From: Methylosinus trichosporium OB3b
GTDB lineage: Bacteria; Pseudomonadota; Alphaproteobacteria; Rhizobiales; Beijerinckiaceae
Assembly (NCBI RefSeq): GCF_002752655.1
Contig: NZ_CP023737.1
Location: 2,256,001 to 2,320,000, forward strand
Reading direction: 5' to 3'
Length of the DNA stretch: 64,000 bases
The stretch's first letter is position 1, and every line of letters begins with the position of its first letter. Under the pieces are notes generated by a model that saw only the letters and a list, made by a program, of their open reading frames with translations, searched no databases and was not told the origin of the DNA. Of this stretch, positions 26,397 through 35,133 are shown piece after piece. A program made the translations under genes and the position numbers.

Positions 26397-27614
26397 ATGT
26401 CGGATTTCCATCGCATCAAGCGCCTTCCCCCTTATGTCTTCGAGCAGGTCAATCGGCTCAAGGCCAAGGCGCGCGCCGCCGGGGCCGACATCATCGACCT
26501 CGGCATGGGCAATCCCGATCTTCCCGCGCCGCGCCATGTGATCGAGAAGCTGGTGGAGACCGCCGGCCGCCCGCGCACGGATCGCTATTCGGCGTCCAAG
26601 GGCATTGTGGGACTGCGCCGCGCCCAGGCCGGCTATTACGAGCGCCGCTTCGGCGTGAAGCTCGATCCGGAGACGCAGATCGTCGCGACGCTCGGCTCCA
26701 AGGAGGGCTTCGCCAATATGGCGCAGGCGATCACCGCGCCGGGCGACGTCGTGCTCGCGCCCAACCCTTCCTATCCCATTCACGCCTTCGGCTTTCTGAT
26801 GGCCGGCGGCGTCATCCGCTCGGTGCCGGCCGACCCGACGCCGCAGCTGTTCTCCTGGCTGGAGAAGGCGGTCGCGCATTCGATCCCGAAGCCCATCGCC
26901 ATCGTCGTGTGCTATCCGGCCAATCCGACGGCGACGGTCGCCTCCCTCGATTTCTACGAGGACCTCGTCGCCTTCGCCAAGAAGCACGACATCTTCGTGC
27001 TCTCCGACATCGCCTATGCCGAGGTCTATTTCGACGACAATCCGCCGCCGTCAATCCTGCAGGTTCCAGGCGCGATCGACATCGCCGTCGAATTCTCGTC
27101 GCTGTCGAAGACCTATTCGATGGCCGGCTGGCGCATCGGCTTCGCGGTCGGCAATGAGCGGCTCTGCGCGGCGCTGGCGCGGGTGAAGAGCTATCTCGAC
27201 TATGGCGCCTTCACGCCGATCCAGGTCGCCGCGACCGCGGCGCTGAACGGGCCGGACGATTGCATCAAGGAGATGCGCGCCACCTATAAGAAGCGCCGCG
27301 ACGTGATGGTGGAGAGCTTCGCGCAGGCGGGCTGGCGCATTCCGGCGCCCGACGCCTCGATGTTCGTCTGGGCGCCGATCCCAGAGCGCTTTGCGGGCAT
27401 GACCAGCCTCGACTTCTCGAAGCTGCTCATCGAGAAGGCCGATGTCGCGGTTGCGCCGGGGGTCGGATTCGGCGAACATGGCGAAGGCTACCTGCGTCTC
27501 GCGCTGGTCGAGAACGAGCAGCGCATCCGCCAAGCGGCGCGCAATCTGCGGCGCTTCTTCGAGAGCGCCGATCAGACGCTGCACAATGTGGTGCCGCTGC
27601 AGGCGCGTGGGTGA
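26397..27614 (+). CDS. Class I/II PLP aminotransferase (AlaC or LL-DAP aminotransferase-like)
   Basis: 405 residues, PLP fold type I. The cofactor lysine is K238 (SLSKTYSMAGWRIGF); N176 (NPT), D204, Y207 and R246 fill the other PLP positions. The start DFHRIKRLPPYVFEQVNRLKAKARAAGADIIDLGMGNPD is typical of the group that includes E. coli AlaC (glutamate-pyruvate aminotransferase) and proteins annotated as LL-diaminopimelate aminotransferase. Sequence alone does not decide between alanine formation and another keto acid. The ribosome site is weak. Two cytochrome c genes follow but look like a separate function. Confidence 0.88.
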   Translation: MSDFHRIKRLPPYVFEQVNRLKAKARAAGADIIDLGMGNPDLPAPRHVIEKLVETAGRPRTDRYSASKGIVGLRRAQAGYYERRFGVKLDPETQIVATLGSKEGFANMAQAITAPGDVVLAPNPSYPIHAFGFLMAGGVIRSVPADPTPQLFSWLEKAVAHSIPKPIAIVVCYPANPTATVASLDFYEDLVAFAKKHDIFVLSDIAYAEVYFDDNPPPSILQVPGAIDIAVEFSSLSKTYSMAGWRIGFAVGNERLCAALARVKSYLDYGAFTPIQVAATAALNGPDDCIKEMRATYKKRRDVMVESFAQAGWRIPAPDASMFVWAPIPERFAGMTSLDFSKLLIEKADVAVAPGVGFGEHGEGYLRLALVENEQRIRQAARNLRRFFESADQTLHNVVPLQARG

Positions 27615-27662
27615 GCCGGTCGTCGCGAGCGGCGACGACCTTTTTCGTCAGGAGCTCATCCC

Positions 27663-27980
27663 ATGCGTTTTGCTCGTCTCATTCTCGTCGCCTCGTTCAC
27701 TGTCGCCGCCGCCTCGCCGGCTTTCGCCTCCAAGAGCCTCATCGCCAAAGGCAAGGCGATCGCCGCCTCCTATTGCGGCAGCTGTCATGCCGTCGGCCCG
27801 CTGGGCGTCAGCCCGCATCCGGACGCGCCGCCCTTCCACGAGATGGTCGGACGCCTCTCGCTCGACAATCTCGAGGACATGTTCAGCGATGCGGTGGAGA
27901 GCCATGCGCAAATGGCGCGGGTCGCGCTCTCGCATGGGCAGCTCGAGGCTCTGGCCGGCTATATGGCCACGATGAAGTGA
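27663..27980 (+). CDS. Small periplasmic cytochrome c (first of a pair)
   Basis: 105 residues: a signal peptide ending AFA, one haem-binding CGSCH motif at residues 38-42, and a short class I cytochrome c fold with PDAPPFHEMVGRL and a possible Met ligand around residue 84. GGAG precedes the ATG. The next gene encodes a paralogue with the same layout (CHAxG, SPxPxxPPF), so the two arose by duplication. An electron-carrier role is likely; the partner is not in the window. Confidence 0.85.
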   Translation: MRFARLILVASFTVAAASPAFASKSLIAKGKAIAASYCGSCHAVGPLGVSPHPDAPPFHEMVGRLSLDNLEDMFSDAVESHAQMARVALSHGQLEALAGYMATMK

Positions 27981-28069
27981 CGCGGCGCAGCGCGGCGCCT
28001 CGGCCGTCGCGAGAACCTCACAAGACGCCGGACGCGGCCGCGCCCGGCGCGATCTCGAGGGAGCCTGAC

Positions 28070-28390
28070 ATGATGCGCCTCGCCGTTGTCCTTCTGGCTA
28101 TCTTCACCTGCGCCGCGGCGACTGCGGCCGACGAGGCCGCGCGCGGCCGAGCGATCGCCGCCGCCAATTGCAGCCGCTGTCATGCGATCGGCAAGACGGG
28201 CAAGAGTCCCAACCCGGCCTCGCCGCCCTTCCGCACGCTCGCCGGCAAATATCCGCTGGAGAATCTCGAGGAGGCGCTGGCCGAGGGCATCGTCGTCGGC
28301 CATGGCGGCCTCGAGATGCCGCGCTTCCAATTCTCGCCCGAGCAGATCGACGCTCTGCTGACCTATATCACGTCGATCCAGAGCAAGTGA
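28070..28390 (+). CDS. Small periplasmic cytochrome c (second of a pair)
   Basis: 106 residues with a signal peptide ending ATA, haem motif CSRCH at residues 34-38 and a clear Met ligand in LEMPRF (M83). It shares the KGRAIA..C..CHAIG and PASPPFRTLAGKYPLENLEEAL pattern with the preceding gene but keeps the Met ligand context better. GAGGGAG 6 bases before ATG 28070 fixes the start; the longer frame opening upstream is spurious. Probably co-transcribed with its neighbour (89-base gap). Confidence 0.87.
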   Translation: MMRLAVVLLAIFTCAAATAADEAARGRAIAAANCSRCHAIGKTGKSPNPASPPFRTLAGKYPLENLEEALAEGIVVGHGGLEMPRFQFSPEQIDALLTYITSIQSK

Positions 28391-28460
28391 CCGCACGTCC
28401 GCCGCGATCCCCGCTTGCTCACCCGGCCCCTCACCTTTTTCCAGAGCATGTCCAACAGCG

Positions 28461-29246
28461 TCAGCGCGCCCGCTGCGCCCGCGCCAGCAGCGGCATCAGC
28501 ACGGCGCGCGGGGCGAGACGCCCGGTCAGCACGAAGAATTTGTTGACGAGCCCCGGCACGACGACGCGCCGCCCGGCCGCCAGCGCCTCATAGCCCTGGA
28601 GCGCGACCTCGCTCGCCGGCAAGAGCGCCGGCCGCATCGCCATCATCTCGCCGTTGAAATCGAATCCGGCGCGCGCCTGGAATCCCGTGCGCACGGGGCC
28701 GGGGCAGAGCGCGGTGACGCGCACGACGCCCTTCAGCTCCTCGGCCAGGGCCTCGCTGAAAGAGCGGACATAGGCCTTGCTGGCGTAATAGACGGCGAAG
28801 CCCGGCCCGGGCATGAAGGAGGCGACCGAGGCGACGTTCAATATGCCGCCCCGCGCCGCGACGATCGACGGCAGGAAGCGCAAGGTCAGCGCCGTCAGCG
28901 CGCGAATATTGAGATCGACGGATGCGAGCTGCTCGGCGGCGTCGAGCTCGGCGGCGCGGCCGATGAGGCCGAAGCCGGCGTTGTTGACCAGAAACTCCAC
29001 AGAGCGCCCGGCTTCGGCCAGCGCGGCCTCGAGCCGCTCCGCCGCCCCCTCGGCGCAAAGGTCGAGCGGAACGACGAGCGGCGCCTCGCCGCCGGCGGCG
29101 ACGATCTCGGCGGCGAGCGTCTCGAGCCGATCGCCGCGACGGGCGACCAGAGTGACATGATGGCCCTTGCGGGCGAAGATGCGGGCGAGCTCGAGCCCGA
29201 TGCCGTCCGAGGCGCCGGTCACGATCGCGGTTTTGTTCTCGCTCAA
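28461..29246 (-). CDS. Short-chain dehydrogenase/reductase
   Basis: 261 residues, classical SDR: cofactor motif TGASDGIG (10-17), NNAG (88-91), and catalytic S140, Y153 and K157 (YYASK). It would use NAD(P)H to oxidise or reduce a carbonyl/alcohol; the substrate is unknown. R36 and R37 after the second strand hint at NADPH preference. TTG start with GGGAGG 5 bases upstream. REP palindromes lie just upstream of the start (29291-29349), between it and the TerB gene. Confidence 0.88.
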   Translation of the reverse strand: MSENKTAIVTGASDGIGLELARIFARKGHHVTLVARRGDRLETLAAEIVAAGGEAPLVVPLDLCAEGAAERLEAALAEAGRSVEFLVNNAGFGLIGRAAELDAAEQLASVDLNIRALTALTLRFLPSIVAARGGILNVASVASFMPGPGFAVYYASKAYVRSFSEALAEELKGVVRVTALCPGPVRTGFQARAGFDFNGEMMAMRPALLPASEVALQGYEALAAGRRVVVPGLVNKFFVLTGRLAPRAVLMPLLARAQRAR

Positions 29247-29290
29247 TCTATCCTCCCGTAATCTGCGTCAGACCAGGCGCCGGGCGAAAA

Positions 29291-29349
29291 GCGAGCCCGA
29301 AGGCTCGCGATCCAGGAGCCGCGCTTGGACCGCGAGCCTTCAGGCTCGC
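29291..29349. repeat. REP-type palindrome pair
   Basis: Same element as at 91-148: GCGAGCCCGAAGGCTCGC (29291-29308) and GCGAGCCTTCAGGCTCGC (29332-29349) with a 23-base spacer ending in TTGGACC. It lies between the SDR gene and the TerB gene, which are transcribed in the same direction. Confidence 0.85.
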
Positions 29350-29383
29350 TCTCGAGGGACGTCATATTGGCTGACGCGAGCCG

Positions 29384-29869
29384 CTATTTCCCCCACGGCC
29401 CGGGCTGGATCGGCCGCGAGGCGTCCTTGGCCGCCTGCCGCAGCTCCACCCGGTCGCGCGTCGAGACGCCGAGCAATTCGGCGACGCGCCAGATCACATT
29501 TTCCTCGAATTCGTGAATCTCGCCGTCGGCATAGGCCATTTCCCACAACATGGAGATGACGGCGCGGCGGCCGTCCTCATCCAGCGTGCGCTTCAGCACG
29601 CTGGTGAAGCGGTAGAGATCGACGGCCTCGCGCTCGCTCTCGGCGGCGGCGGCGATGAGCGCGCCGGCCTCGGCGGAATCGAGCCCGAAGCGGGTCTCGA
29701 CGAGCCGATGCAGCGCCCGCTGCTCACCGGCGTCATAGACGCCGTCGATCGAGGCGAGATGCACCAGCAGGGCCGCGGCGGCGAGCCGATAGTCCGACGC
29801 TTCGAACGGCCGCGGGCGCGCCGGCGCGCCGGAGATTTCGTCGAGAAAGGCGCGAAAGGCGGCGAGCAT
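29384..29869 (-). CDS. TerB-family protein
   Basis: 161 residues with the all-helical TerB/DjlA-like domain: AAAALLVHLASIDGVYDAGEQRALHRLVETRFGL and MLWEMAYADGEIHEFEENVIWRVAELLGV. The acidic residues in the two helix-turn repeats (D..YD..E and ADGEIHEFE) are the conserved metal-binding positions of the family. The family is named for tellurite resistance, but most chromosomal members have no known role; nothing nearby suggests a ter operon. GGAG before the ATG supports the start. Confidence 0.82.
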   Translation of the reverse strand: MLAAFRAFLDEISGAPARPRPFEASDYRLAAAALLVHLASIDGVYDAGEQRALHRLVETRFGLDSAEAGALIAAAAESEREAVDLYRFTSVLKRTLDEDGRRAVISMLWEMAYADGEIHEFEENVIWRVAELLGVSTRDRVELRQAAKDASRPIQPGPWGK

Positions 29870-30043
29870 CGGATCTCCGTGGTCGGGGGCGTGATATCCG
29901 TATAAAGCGCGCGGGCCGCGCTGCCCAGAGGGAGGAACGGGCGCCTCTGGCCGGAATATTGCTGCGCATGATCCCTAGCCCAGGCTGGCGTTTGCGGCGC
30001 GCCGCGGCCATATTCCATTCATTCCGCTTCTTTGGAGAGTCGC

Positions 30044-31291
30044 ATGCAGCAGACCGCCGATGTCGTCGTGCTCGGAGCGGGAATGGTCGGGGTGTCGGCC
30101 GCGCTGCATCTGCAGGCGCGCGGCCGCGACGCGGCGCTGGTCGACCGGCACGGAGCCGCCGGGCTCGAGACGAGCTTCGGCAACGCCGGGCTCATCGAGC
30201 GCGCCTCGATCTTCCCTTATCTCTTCCCGCGCGACCTCAGCGATCTCTTCCGCTATGCGCTCAACCTCTCGCCGCAGGCGCATTATCATTTTTCCGCTCT
30301 GCCCGCCGTCGCGCCCTGGCTGTGGCGCTATTTTCGCGAGAGCGCGCCGGATCGCGCCATGCGCCACGCGCACGACGCGCTGCCGCTGGTCGAGCGCTGC
30401 CTCGAGGAGCATGACGCGCTGATCCAGCTCTCTGGAGCCGGCGACATCGTCCGGCGCATCGGCTGGATCAAGCTCTATCGCAGCGAGAAGACGCTCGCCA
30501 AGGGCATAGCCGACGCCGAAAAGCTGCGCAGCTTCTCCCTGCGCATCGAGACGCTGGACGCCGACGCTCTGGCCGCGCTCGAGCCCGATCTCGCGCCGGT
30601 GAAGGGCGCCGTGCATTTCCTCGACACCGCCTCCGTGGCCGATCCGAGCGCGGTGGCCCAGGCCTATGCGGAGCTGTTTCAGCGGCGCGGGGGCCGCTTC
30701 CTCGCCGGAGACGTGCGCGCCCTGCAGCAGACCCGCGACGGGCGCTGGAGCGTGCCGACGCATGACGGAGCGCTGATTGCGCGCGACATCGTCGTCGCGC
30801 TCGGTCCCTGGTCCGACCAGATTTTCCGTCCGCTCGGCTATGATCTGCCCTTCGCGGTGAAGCGCGGCTATCACATGCATTACGGCGTCGCCGACGGCGC
30901 CCGCCTCTCGCATCCCGTGCTCGACGCCGACAATGGCTATGTGCTGGCGCCGATGACGCGCGGCGTGCGGCTGACGACCGGAGCGGAATTCGCCCGCCGC
31001 GACGCGCCGCCGACCCCCGTGCAGGTCGACCGCGACGAACAGCTGGCGCGCACCTTGTTTCCGATCGCCGAGCGGCTCGACCCCAAGCCGTGGATGGGCT
31101 GCCGGCCCTGCTTCCCGGACATGCTGCCGATCATCGGCAAGGCGCCGCGCCATGAGGGGCTCTGGTTCGATTTCGGCCATCAGCATCACGGCTTCACACT
31201 GGGCCCGGTCAGCGGACGACTGCTCGCCGAAATGATGACCGGCGAGGAGCCTTTCACCGATCCGGCGCCCTACAGGGTGGAAAGGTTCTGA
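30044..31291 (+). CDS. FAD-dependent amino-acid dehydrogenase/oxidase (DadA-like)
   Basis: 415 residues. FAD motif VVVLGAGMVGVSAALHLQARG near the N-terminus, then TSFGNAGLIERASI (DadA group), a substrate domain, and a C-terminal FAD segment (CRPCFPDMLPIIGKAPRHEGLWFDFGHQHHGFTLGP). This matches D-amino acid dehydrogenases, which oxidise D-amino acids to keto acids and feed electrons to the quinone pool. No racemase (dadX) is beside it, so the substrate is only probable. GGAG 6 bases before ATG 30044 favours this start over the in-frame TTG at 30032. Confidence 0.87.
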   Translation: MQQTADVVVLGAGMVGVSAALHLQARGRDAALVDRHGAAGLETSFGNAGLIERASIFPYLFPRDLSDLFRYALNLSPQAHYHFSALPAVAPWLWRYFRESAPDRAMRHAHDALPLVERCLEEHDALIQLSGAGDIVRRIGWIKLYRSEKTLAKGIADAEKLRSFSLRIETLDADALAALEPDLAPVKGAVHFLDTASVADPSAVAQAYAELFQRRGGRFLAGDVRALQQTRDGRWSVPTHDGALIARDIVVALGPWSDQIFRPLGYDLPFAVKRGYHMHYGVADGARLSHPVLDADNGYVLAPMTRGVRLTTGAEFARRDAPPTPVQVDRDEQLARTLFPIAERLDPKPWMGCRPCFPDMLPIIGKAPRHEGLWFDFGHQHHGFTLGPVSGRLLAEMMTGEEPFTDPAPYRVERF

Positions 31292-31343
31292 AGTCCTCGA
31301 GCCGTCACACTTCCGCAACGCGGGCCGGCTAGCCCTCCCTTCC

Positions 31344-31721
31344 ATGGTGCTGCAACTCCATCACGTCCCGGGCCGATTGCGCGTCCGCCTCGCGCGATTG
31401 AAGGGACATGCGCGCGCCATCGTTCCTCTGCATTCGGAGTTGCTCGCGATCGCCGGCGTGAACTCCGCCTCGATCAACATTCACTCGGGCAGCGTGACGA
31501 TCTTCTACGATCGCGCCGCCTTCGCGACCGAGGCGCTATGGTCGGTGCTGCGCCGGCTCGGCTATATCGACGCCGAGCCGCAGAGCGCCGCCGCCCCTCC
31601 CCGCGCCGCCGGCGCTCCGGGCTCGGCGGCGACGGAGGCCATCGCCGAGGCTGTCGCCGGCGAGGTGATGAAGCATGTGCTCGGCCGTTCGGCCGGCGCG
31701 CTCATCCGCATGATCGCGTGA
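31344..31721 (+). CDS. HMA-like small protein (HMA_2 type)
   Basis: 125 residues. Residues 1-75 (LQLHHVPGRLRVRLARLKG ... GVNSASINIHSGSVTIFYD ... LWSVLRRLGYI) form a ferredoxin-like HMA_2 domain with the HxxPGRxRVR start and no CXXC. The rest is Ala-rich with a short amphipathic helix (EAVAGEVMKHVLGRSAGALIRMI). Such domains are known next to, or fused to, P1B-type metal ATPases. Here the gene starts a cluster of three small genes; no ATPase is within the window. Metal or haem binding is conceivable through H6 and H7; function unknown. Confidence 0.7.
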   Translation: MVLQLHHVPGRLRVRLARLKGHARAIVPLHSELLAIAGVNSASINIHSGSVTIFYDRAAFATEALWSVLRRLGYIDAEPQSAAAPPRAAGAPGSAATEAIAEAVAGEVMKHVLGRSAGALIRMIA

Positions 31722-31774
31722 TGTTCTCTCGCCTTTAGTTCTACTCCGCGCGAAGCCGCAACTATTTGGGCGGC

Positions 31775-31846
31775 GTCATTACGAGGAGCGAAGCGACGAA
31801 GGGGCCGCCCCGCGGCTCTGGATTGCTTCGCTCCGCTCGCAATGAC
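31775..31846. repeat. Dispersed intergenic repeat (GTCATTACGAGG type)
   Basis: Second copy of the element at 3894-3971: GTCATTACGAGGAGCGAAG ... GGCTCTGGATTGCTTCGCTC ... CTCGCAATGAC, again able to fold end to end. It lies between the first and second genes of the HMA cluster and may uncouple their expression. Confidence 0.8.
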
Positions 31847-31966
31847 GGGGGAATCGCTATTGACGGCGCTTTTCACGAAAAGCGCGGCCCTTCGTCGCCC
31901 TTGAAGGCGCGAGACGCGACATTATCCTCGATCTGTCCGTTCGCTCTCGTCGGGAGGCTCCGCGCA

Positions 31967-32467
31967 ATGGCCGCGATCACGGAATGTCGCATCGCCCATC
32001 AAACGCCGAAACGACTGCGCCTCGTCGTGCAGGGAAAGCGCGATCGCGCGGCCCTCGAGGCGCTGCGCGAGCGTGTACGCCACGGCGCGCCGCAGATGCG
32101 CGTCGATGTGAATGCGGCGACGTCGTGCGTCGTCATTCATTCGCGCGATTCCGACGGCGTGCTCGAGATGTTGAAGCGCGAGGAGATCGTGACGATCATC
32201 GGCGAGCCGCAGAAGCTCGCGCCGCGCGCGGGTCCTTCTCCTCTCGCCGCGACGGCCGATGCGAGCCTGCGCCGATGGAGCGGCGGCCGGGTCGACGCGA
32301 AAAGCGCCTCCGCCACTCTCGTCCTCATGCTCTTCCTCGTCGTGAAGCTGGCGCGCGGCAATCCCGCCTCCGCGGCCATGCTGCTGCTTCTCTATGTCGG
32401 CGGCAAAATCGTGAAGCAGCGTCTCCTTCTCGAGCGCGGGCGTCTCCCCGCTCGCGCCGCCGCGTGA
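31967..32467 (+). CDS. HMA-like protein with a membrane anchor
   Basis: 166 residues. Residues 5-85 repeat the HMA_2 pattern of the gene at 31344 (CRIAHQTPKRLRLVVQGKRDRAALEALRERV ... RVDVNAATSCVVIHSRD), and the C-terminus has a hydrophobic hairpin (ATLVLMLFLVVKLARGNPASAAMLLLLYVGGKIV), probably two short membrane spans. GGGAGG stands 9 bases before ATG 31967; the longer frame upstream belongs to the repeat. It is probably an inner-membrane protein exposing an HMA_2 domain to the cytoplasm. Function unknown; the neighbour 72 bases downstream is the DUF5132-like gene. Confidence 0.68.
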   Translation: MAAITECRIAHQTPKRLRLVVQGKRDRAALEALRERVRHGAPQMRVDVNAATSCVVIHSRDSDGVLEMLKREEIVTIIGEPQKLAPRAGPSPLAATADASLRRWSGGRVDAKSASATLVLMLFLVVKLARGNPASAAMLLLLYVGGKIVKQRLLLERGRLPARAAA

Positions 32468-32539
32468 CGTCGCACGGCCTTGAACCTCCGTCGCGAATGG
32501 ATAGATGCCGCATCGACGACAACTCTGAAGGAGGACAGC

Positions 32540-32812
32540 ATGGCGCTGCTAGAGGATGTCTTCGAGGAGGCGCTCGGCCCGGTGGCGATCGGCGTCGGAG
32601 CCCTGCTGGTGATACCGGCTCTGTTTCCCGGCGTGCGGCGGGCGCTTCGTCCGGTCGCCAAAGGCGCGATCAAGGCGGGCATCGGCTTCTATGAGACGAC
32701 CCTCGCCAATGTGACCGACGCCGCCGGCGATCTCATCGCCGAGGCGCGCGCCGAGCGCGAGCACGAGGCCGCGCACTCTGCGCCGCTCGACGAAAAACCC
32801 TCGCCGGCCTGA
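32540..32812 (+). CDS. DUF5132-like small membrane protein
   Basis: 90 residues: an acidic start (MALLEDVFEEA), one hydrophobic segment (LGPVAIGVGALLVIPALFPG), a conserved ALRPVAKGAIKAGIGFYE motif, and an amphipathic acidic helix (AAGDLIAEARAEREHEA). This is the arrangement of the DUF5132 family. GGAGGAC before ATG 32540 sets the start (the frame opens at 32480). In other genomes such proteins are found, to my knowledge, near HMA_2 proteins and metal ATPases; here both HMA-like genes precede it on the same strand. Confidence 0.7.
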   Translation: MALLEDVFEEALGPVAIGVGALLVIPALFPGVRRALRPVAKGAIKAGIGFYETTLANVTDAAGDLIAEARAEREHEAAHSAPLDEKPSPA

Positions 32813-32820
32813 CGCGAAAC

Positions 32821-32851
32821 GATCGTCGAGAGCGCAGCGCTCTCGACGATC
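32821..32851. terminator. Hairpin between convergent genes
   Basis: GATCGTCGAGAGCG, loop CAG, exact complement: a perfect 14-bp stem between the stop of the DUF5132-like gene (32812) and the stop of the TonB receptor gene (32863). It is probably a bidirectional terminator; on the minus strand it is followed by GTTTCGC. Confidence 0.75.
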
Positions 32852-32862
32852 CGCCGCCGTGA

Positions 32863-35058
32863 TCAGAACGCCCATTTCAGCCCGGCGAACACCGAGCGGC
32901 CATAGCCTGGATAGAAGGCGGCAGGAGTGGAGCCGCGCGCGTCGATGATCGTCGTCACATCGCTGATGTAATGGCGGTCGGTGAGATTGCGCGCGTCGAC
33001 GTAGATGGAGAAGCCATAGGGCAGCTTCATGCCCGCCTGCGCGCCGACGAGCAGATAGCCCGGCGTCTGCAGCGTGTGCATGTAGTCGACATAAGATCCT
33101 TCCGGGACCCAGTCGACCGCCGGCGCGACGTAGAGTCCGTCCGGACGGCTGTAGGCGAGCGTCGTGCGCAGCACATGGCGCGGGATCCCGGCCAGCGGAT
33201 TGTCGCCATAATTGACGTCGCCGACGAAGCGGAAGTCGTTCCACGTCCACACCTGCGACAGCTTCAGGAGATCGCCGGCGCCCGGCGCCGTGACATCGCG
33301 CAGAAGATCGACGCTGGCGGCGAGCTCGACGCCCTGATGCATGGTGCGCTTGGCGTTGAAGGTGGTCGCCGGAATGCCGATGCCGGGATTGGCGTTGAAC
33401 TTCAGCAGCTCGTCCTGAAGCTCGGAGTGATAATAGGTCACGTCCCAGGCGAAGCGGTCCCATTTGCCGCGCGAGCCGATCTCGCCGGTCCACGCCTTCT
33501 GCGCGGCGAGCGGCGTGAAATTGGAGCCGGCCGTCGGCGGGAAGAAGCCCTGCGTCAGATCGACGAAGTCGGGAACGTCGCGGCTGCCGGTGAAGGCGGC
33601 GAAGAATTGCAGATCCTTCTGCGGCTCGAACATCAGGCCCACCTTGGGCACGATCCCGCGATAATTCTGCTCGGAGTGATTGGCGAGCGGCTCGAAGGGA
33701 ATGCCGCCGATCACCGAATAGCGGCGGTCGTCGCTGAAGATCTTGGCGCCGAGCAGCATGGCGAGCTCGGGCGTCACATAAAAGCGGTTCTCGAAGAAGG
33801 CCTCGAGATTGAGCGAGGTCATCCTGTTGTTGCGGATGCGGGGATCGCTGCCCGGATTGCTCATCGCGACCCAATTGGTCCACGATCCTCCCCCGGGATT
33901 GAGTTTCATTCCGTTGTAGTTGACGAACCAATTATCGGTGGAGCCGCCGCCCCAGATGCGGCCGCCGACGACGAGCTCGTCCTTATGGCCGGCGATCTCC
34001 AATTGCGTTGTGAGCTTGGGCGAGAAGCCCCAGGTCTCGCCCTCCTGCTCGATCACGACGAAAATCGGGTGATAGAGGTAATTGTGGACGAACCAGCTGT
34101 CGACATCGATGCGGCCGATGTCGGTCTGCAACGTCGTCTTGTTGGAGATGCGCTGATTCATCACATTGCGCGCCTGATTGGCGCCGAAGCCGTTGGGACC
34201 CGCCCCCGCTATATAGGGACTCGTCGCCAGCGACGGATTGCTGCGCGCGTCCGAGAGCGTCAGCGTGCCCGGCAGCTGCTGATGGACGTCATAGACGCCG
34301 AAATAGAATCGCGTCTCGATGTCGTTCGAGAAGCGATAGCCGAAATTGCCGTTGATCTGCTTATAGTCGGATTGCGAATGCTGGCGGAAGCCATCCGATG
34401 CGGTGAAGGTTCCATTCACCAGAAAGTCGAAGTCGCCGAGGACGCGCGAGACCTGCGTCTGACCGCGCACAGAGCCGAAGCTGCCTCCGTCGATCGAGGC
34501 CATGTTCGGCGCGATCGCCGTATGCGCCGTCGGCGACACGAAATTAATGGCGCCCCCTAACGTCGAGGAGCCGAAAGTCAGCGCGTTGCCGCCCTTATAG
34601 ACCTCGATCGAGCGGAAATATTTCGGGTCGATCTCGTAGAAATCGCCGCCGCCGTCGGCATAGTTCATGGGCACGCCGTCCTGCAGCAGCTCGAAGCCGC
34701 GCAGATGATAGTCGCGCGTCAGATTGGAGCCGCGCATGGAGAGACGCAGCTCCTGGCCATAGCGCGTGTCGACGAAGACGCCGGGAACATCCTTCAGCGC
34801 GTCGCGCAGATCGGCGACATGGCGCGTCTCCATTTCCGGAGTCGCCGCGTCGACGAAGGCGACGGAGCCGGCGGTCTGCAAGAGACGGCGGCGCTGCTCG
34901 GCAACCGGCGGCGCGGTGAGCGAGCCCTTGTCGGTCGAAGGACTGGAGGCGAACGCGCCGACGTCGATCGGCGGCAGCGCCTCCTGCGCGAACGAAAAGG
35001 CGGCGGATAGCGAGAGCGCGCCGGCGGCGACGCCGCGCAGCAGAAGCGAGCGGGACAT
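32863..35058 (-). CDS. TonB-dependent outer-membrane receptor, probably copper-related
   Basis: 731 residues: signal peptide (RGVAAGALSLSAAFSFAQ), plug domain (about 70-210: LRDALKDVPGVFVDTRYGQELRLSMRGSNL, then LLQDGVPMNYADGGGDFYEIDPKYFRSIEVYKGGNAL) and a barrel ending YPGYGRSVFAGLKWAF. The plug is of the FecA/OAR-like type seen in copper and siderophore receptors. It lies 75 bases downstream of a DUF2946 gene, and a protein of the copper-uptake-associated family is encoded in the same cluster, so copper or a copper chelate is the likely cargo. AGGAG precedes the ATG. The substrate is inferred from neighbours only. Confidence 0.87.
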   Translation of the reverse strand: MSRSLLLRGVAAGALSLSAAFSFAQEALPPIDVGAFASSPSTDKGSLTAPPVAEQRRRLLQTAGSVAFVDAATPEMETRHVADLRDALKDVPGVFVDTRYGQELRLSMRGSNLTRDYHLRGFELLQDGVPMNYADGGGDFYEIDPKYFRSIEVYKGGNALTFGSSTLGGAINFVSPTAHTAIAPNMASIDGGSFGSVRGQTQVSRVLGDFDFLVNGTFTASDGFRQHSQSDYKQINGNFGYRFSNDIETRFYFGVYDVHQQLPGTLTLSDARSNPSLATSPYIAGAGPNGFGANQARNVMNQRISNKTTLQTDIGRIDVDSWFVHNYLYHPIFVVIEQEGETWGFSPKLTTQLEIAGHKDELVVGGRIWGGGSTDNWFVNYNGMKLNPGGGSWTNWVAMSNPGSDPRIRNNRMTSLNLEAFFENRFYVTPELAMLLGAKIFSDDRRYSVIGGIPFEPLANHSEQNYRGIVPKVGLMFEPQKDLQFFAAFTGSRDVPDFVDLTQGFFPPTAGSNFTPLAAQKAWTGEIGSRGKWDRFAWDVTYYHSELQDELLKFNANPGIGIPATTFNAKRTMHQGVELAASVDLLRDVTAPGAGDLLKLSQVWTWNDFRFVGDVNYGDNPLAGIPRHVLRTTLAYSRPDGLYVAPAVDWVPEGSYVDYMHTLQTPGYLLVGAQAGMKLPYGFSIYVDARNLTDRHYISDVTTIIDARGSTPAAFYPGYGRSVFAGLKWAF

Positions 35059-35133
35059 GTTTGAACTCCTGAAGTCACGGCCGGCGGCCGTCCGAAGGGC
35101 AGGGAGCGCGGCGAGGCCGCGTGTTTCGGCGGA

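Noticed and set aside
31562..31876. Minus-strand frame containing VIASGAKQSRA and APRND
   Set aside because: The peptide is the translation of the dispersed intergenic repeat at 31775-31846, a frequent false gene.
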